Source of the DNA: an uncultured Verrucomicrobium sp.
GTDB lineage: Bacteria; Verrucomicrobiota; Verrucomicrobiia; Methylacidiphilales; GAS474
Reading direction: 5' to 3'
Length of the DNA: 8,861 nt
Assembly (NCBI GenBank): GCA_903889845.1
Contig: CAISZB010000187.1
Location: 1 to 8,861 of the forward strand
The notes below the pieces were generated by a model. The model was not told where the DNA came from. It saw only the letters and a program-made list of their open reading frames with translations, and did not search any database. The first letter of the stretch is position 1; each line of letters opens with the position of its first letter. This document shows, piece after piece, positions 6,901 to 8,861 of the stretch. Made by a program: the position numbers and the translations under genes.

Positions 6901-8861
6901 CAGCGTTGCCAGAGGATGCGACTGTCTTCGAGCGGAATGGAGACGCCGTCGAAATGGGGGATGATCCGGGCTGTGTAATCGGTCGCGGGGCGGCTGGCGG
7001 AAACGGCTCCGCCGTAAAGGTAGCTTCCTGACGGATCGTCGAGCTGATGGAGGCGCTTCATTTCTTGTCGGATAGGCGCACTGCCGGCGATTTCGTCGGC
7101 GCAAAGCTCGACTCGCACCGCCTTGGGGTCGAGACCGGCGAGGGTGACTCGGACCTCGAAGAGGTGTTGTCCATTGAGTGTCTCGACTTGGACCTCTCCA
7201 AAACGGAGCGCATCCCATTTCTGCTCCAGGCTGCGCCGCCAATCGAGCAGTTGACTGCCGACGGCCCCCTGATTGGCGGTGCGTGCGCGGTAGGCTTTGG
7301 CCGCCGGGAGGTAGTGTTTCTCCGTGTATTCGCGCACGGTGCGGCTGGCCGAGAACTGGGGAGTCAGTCGCGCCATGCTCTCCCGCATGCGGGCCACCCA
7401 GGCGGTGGGGATGCCCTGCGCGTCGCGGGCGTAGAACTCGGGAACGACCTCGTTCTCGAGCCTGTCGTAGAGCATTTCGGCCTCGGCATTGTCCCAGTCG
7501 GGATCGGCTCCGTGCTCCTGGCCGTCGCCCAGCGCCCAGCCGAGGTCGGGGACGTAGGCTTCGGACCACCAGCCGTCCAATTCGGAAAAATTGAGGCCGC
7601 CGTTGACGAGGACTTTCATGCCGCTCGTCCCGCAGGCCTCCCAGGGACGCCGGGGGGTGTTGATCCAGACGTCGACGCCTTGGACCAAGTGCTCGGTCAG
7701 GAGCATGTCGTAGTCGCTCAGGAAAATGACGTGGGGACGCACTTCCGCCTGGTGGATGAAGCGAATCCATTGCCGGATCAGGGCCTGCCCCGCCCGGTCC
7801 TCGGGATGGGCCTTCCCCGCAATGATCAGTTGCACGGGGCGCTGGGGATCGGACAACAGGCGGAGCAAGCGCTCGGGATTGTGGAGGAGGAGGTTGGGCC
7901 TTTTGTACGCCGCGAAGCGGCGGGCGAAGCCGAGGGTCAGGGCATCGGGATGGAAGAGATGTTCGGCCCGGGCGACTTCCTCCGCGGGCGAGCCGGAGGA
8001 GGCCAGTTGCCGGGAGATGCGGTCGCGGGCATAAGCGACGAGGGATTTCCGGGCGGCGCTGCGGAATTGCCAGAGTTGCTCGTCGGGGATGCGGCGGATC
8101 TCTTCCTCCATGTTTTCGGTGGTCCCGAGCCAGCGGTCTTTTCCGCAGGCCTTCGTCCACAGGGCGTCGGCGGGGGCGGAGTCCCAGGTCGGGACGTGGA
8201 TGCCGTTGGTGATGTGGCCGACGGGGACTTCGTCCTCCGGCCAGCGGGGAAAGAGCGGCGAGAAAAGGTGACGGCTCACCTGGCCGTGCAGACGGCTCAC
8301 GCCGTTCACGGCCCCGCTGCCCCGGATGGCCAGGTAGGCCATATTGAAGTTTTCCATGGCGTCGTCGGCGTTCCGGCGTCCCAGGGCCAGCAGATCGTGG
8401 AGCGGGATGCCGAGTTTTTCTTCGGCATAGCGTCCGAGGTATTGCTCGATGAGGGCGGGGGGAAAACGGTCGAACCCGTCGGCGACGGCGGTGTGGGTGG
8501 TGAAGAGGTTCCCGGCCCGGGTGGCGGCCAGGGTGACTTCAAAGGGCTTCCCGCTCTTCTTCATGAAGCTGCGGGCCCGTTCCAGGACGGCGAAGGCCGC
8601 ATGCCCCTCGTTCAGGTGGCAGACTTCGGGATCGATGCCGAGGGTGCGCAGCAGCCTCCAGCCGCCGATCCCGAGGAGCATTTCCTGCTTGAGACGCAGT
8701 TCCTGTCCGCCGCCGTAAAGTTCGCTGGTAATGCCGCGATGGGCGGGGAAGTTGGCGGCGTCGTTGCTGTCGAGCAGGTAGAGCTTCACTCGGCCGACCT
8801 GGACTAGCCAGGCCCGCAACCAGACGGAGTAGCCGGGCAAGGCGATTTCCATGCGGAGCCA
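6900..8861 (-). CDS. glgP: Alpha-glucan (glycogen) phosphorylase, GT35 family, N-terminus cut off by window edge
   Basis: Phosphorolysis of alpha-1,4-glucan ends to glucose-1-phosphate with pyridoxal phosphate, in the cytoplasm. The frame is open to the window edge; about 653 residues are visible. The first Met at 8852 is internal, because the preceding codons (WLR) continue the conserved fold. Numbering from that Met, I see GGGQELRLKQEMLLGIGG (47-64), HLNEGHAAFAVLERAR (79-94), GHITNGIHVPTW (212-223), a YKRP motif (316-319) and the PLP-site block EACGTSGMK (405-413), with K413 the expected Schiff-base lysine. The sequence resembles the compact bacterial/archaeal alpha-glucan phosphorylase branch (the type often carrying an N-terminal DUF3417 domain) more than E. 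coli MalP/GlgP. If so, roughly 200 residues are missing upstream. The last 100 residues form a C-terminal extension that looks beta-rich. The stop codon overlaps the glgX start by one base. The function call is firm; polymer preference (glycogen or maltodextrin) is not visible. Confidence 0.93.
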   Translation of the reverse strand, partial: WLRMEIALPGYSVWLRAWLVQVGRVKLYLLDSNDAANFPAHRGITSELYGGGQELRLKQEMLLGIGGWRLLRTLGIDPEVCHLNEGHAAFAVLERARSFMKKSGKPFEVTLAATRAGNLFTTHTAVADGFDRFPPALIEQYLGRYAEEKLGIPLHDLLALGRRNADDAMENFNMAYLAIRGSGAVNGVSRLHGQVSRHLFSPLFPRWPEDEVPVGHITNGIHVPTWDSAPADALWTKACGKDRWLGTTENMEEEIRRIPDEQLWQFRSAARKSLVAYARDRISRQLASSGSPAEEVARAEHLFHPDALTLGFARRFAAYKRPNLLLHNPERLLRLLSDPQRPVQLIIAGKAHPEDRAGQALIRQWIRFIHQAEVRPHVIFLSDYDMLLTEHLVQGVDVWINTPRRPWEACGTSGMKVLVNGGLNFSELDGWWSEAYVPDLGWALGDGQEHGADPDWDNAEAEMLYDRLENEVVPEFYARDAQGIPTAWVARMRESMARLTPQFSASRTVREYTEKHYLPAAKAYRARTANQGAVGSQLLDWRRSLEQKWDALRFGEVQVETLNGQHLFEVRVTLAGLDPKAVRVELCADEIAGSAPIRQEMKRLHQLDDPSGSYLYGGAVSASRPATDYTARIIPHFDGVSIPLEDSRILWQR

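Noticed and set aside
4891..6978. 695-codon open frame on the plus strand, antisense to glgX
   Set aside because: It is in exact codon-on-codon antisense register with glgX, where stops would need rare TTA, CTA or TCA codons in the real gene. No recognisable domain.
6901..8160. 420-codon upstream extension of the glgX frame on the minus strand
   Set aside because: It overlaps the phosphorylase gene in another frame, reads as Arg/Pro/Gly-rich low-complexity protein, and has no family motif. GC-rich coding DNA commonly keeps such frames open.
7047..8807. 586-codon open frame on the plus strand, antisense to the phosphorylase
   Set aside because: Same codon-on-codon antisense effect; Gly/Val/Glu-rich translation without motifs.

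Overview
The window is GC-rich, densely coded DNA from a Gram-negative bacterium. An outer-membrane factor lipoprotein and a periplasmic adaptor prove a double-membrane envelope. The phylum cannot be fixed from the sequence alone. Nothing looks like phage, a plasmid or a transposase gene. All real genes are on the minus strand, so the natural reading order is from high to low coordinates.

Region 1 (8861 to 4795) is a glycogen/alpha-glucan breakdown pair. It starts with a GT35 alpha-glucan phosphorylase whose N-terminus lies outside the window. A complete GlgX-type debranching enzyme follows, and its ATG shares one base with the phosphorylase stop (TGATG). The phosphorylase would shorten outer chains to glucose-1-phosphate, and GlgX would remove the short branch stubs left behind.

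Region 2 (4794 to 4693) is a roughly 100 bp gap. It holds a hairpin just after glgX and a striking palindromic element next to the start of the following gene.

Region 3 (4692 to 174) is a tightly packed four-gene ABC export operon: ATPase, HlyD/MacA-like adaptor, NodT-type outer-membrane factor, and FtsX/MacB-fold permease. Two of its three junctions are 4-bp ATGA overlaps and the third is a 24-bp gap, so the four products are probably made together and form one tripartite pump across both membranes. ATPase, adaptor and permease most resemble the DevA/DevB/DevC exporter family. The unusual point is that a dedicated outer-membrane channel is encoded inside the operon. The substrate is unknown.

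Region 4 (173 to 1) holds a nested palindrome that overlaps the permease stop codon. Its core is almost identical to the element upstream of the operon. Next come a short leader and the first 13 codons of another minus-strand gene with a signal-peptide-like start.

The best candidate for something undescribed is the pair of about 60-bp palindromic elements that bracket the efflux operon. I see no evidence of a wholly new protein system.
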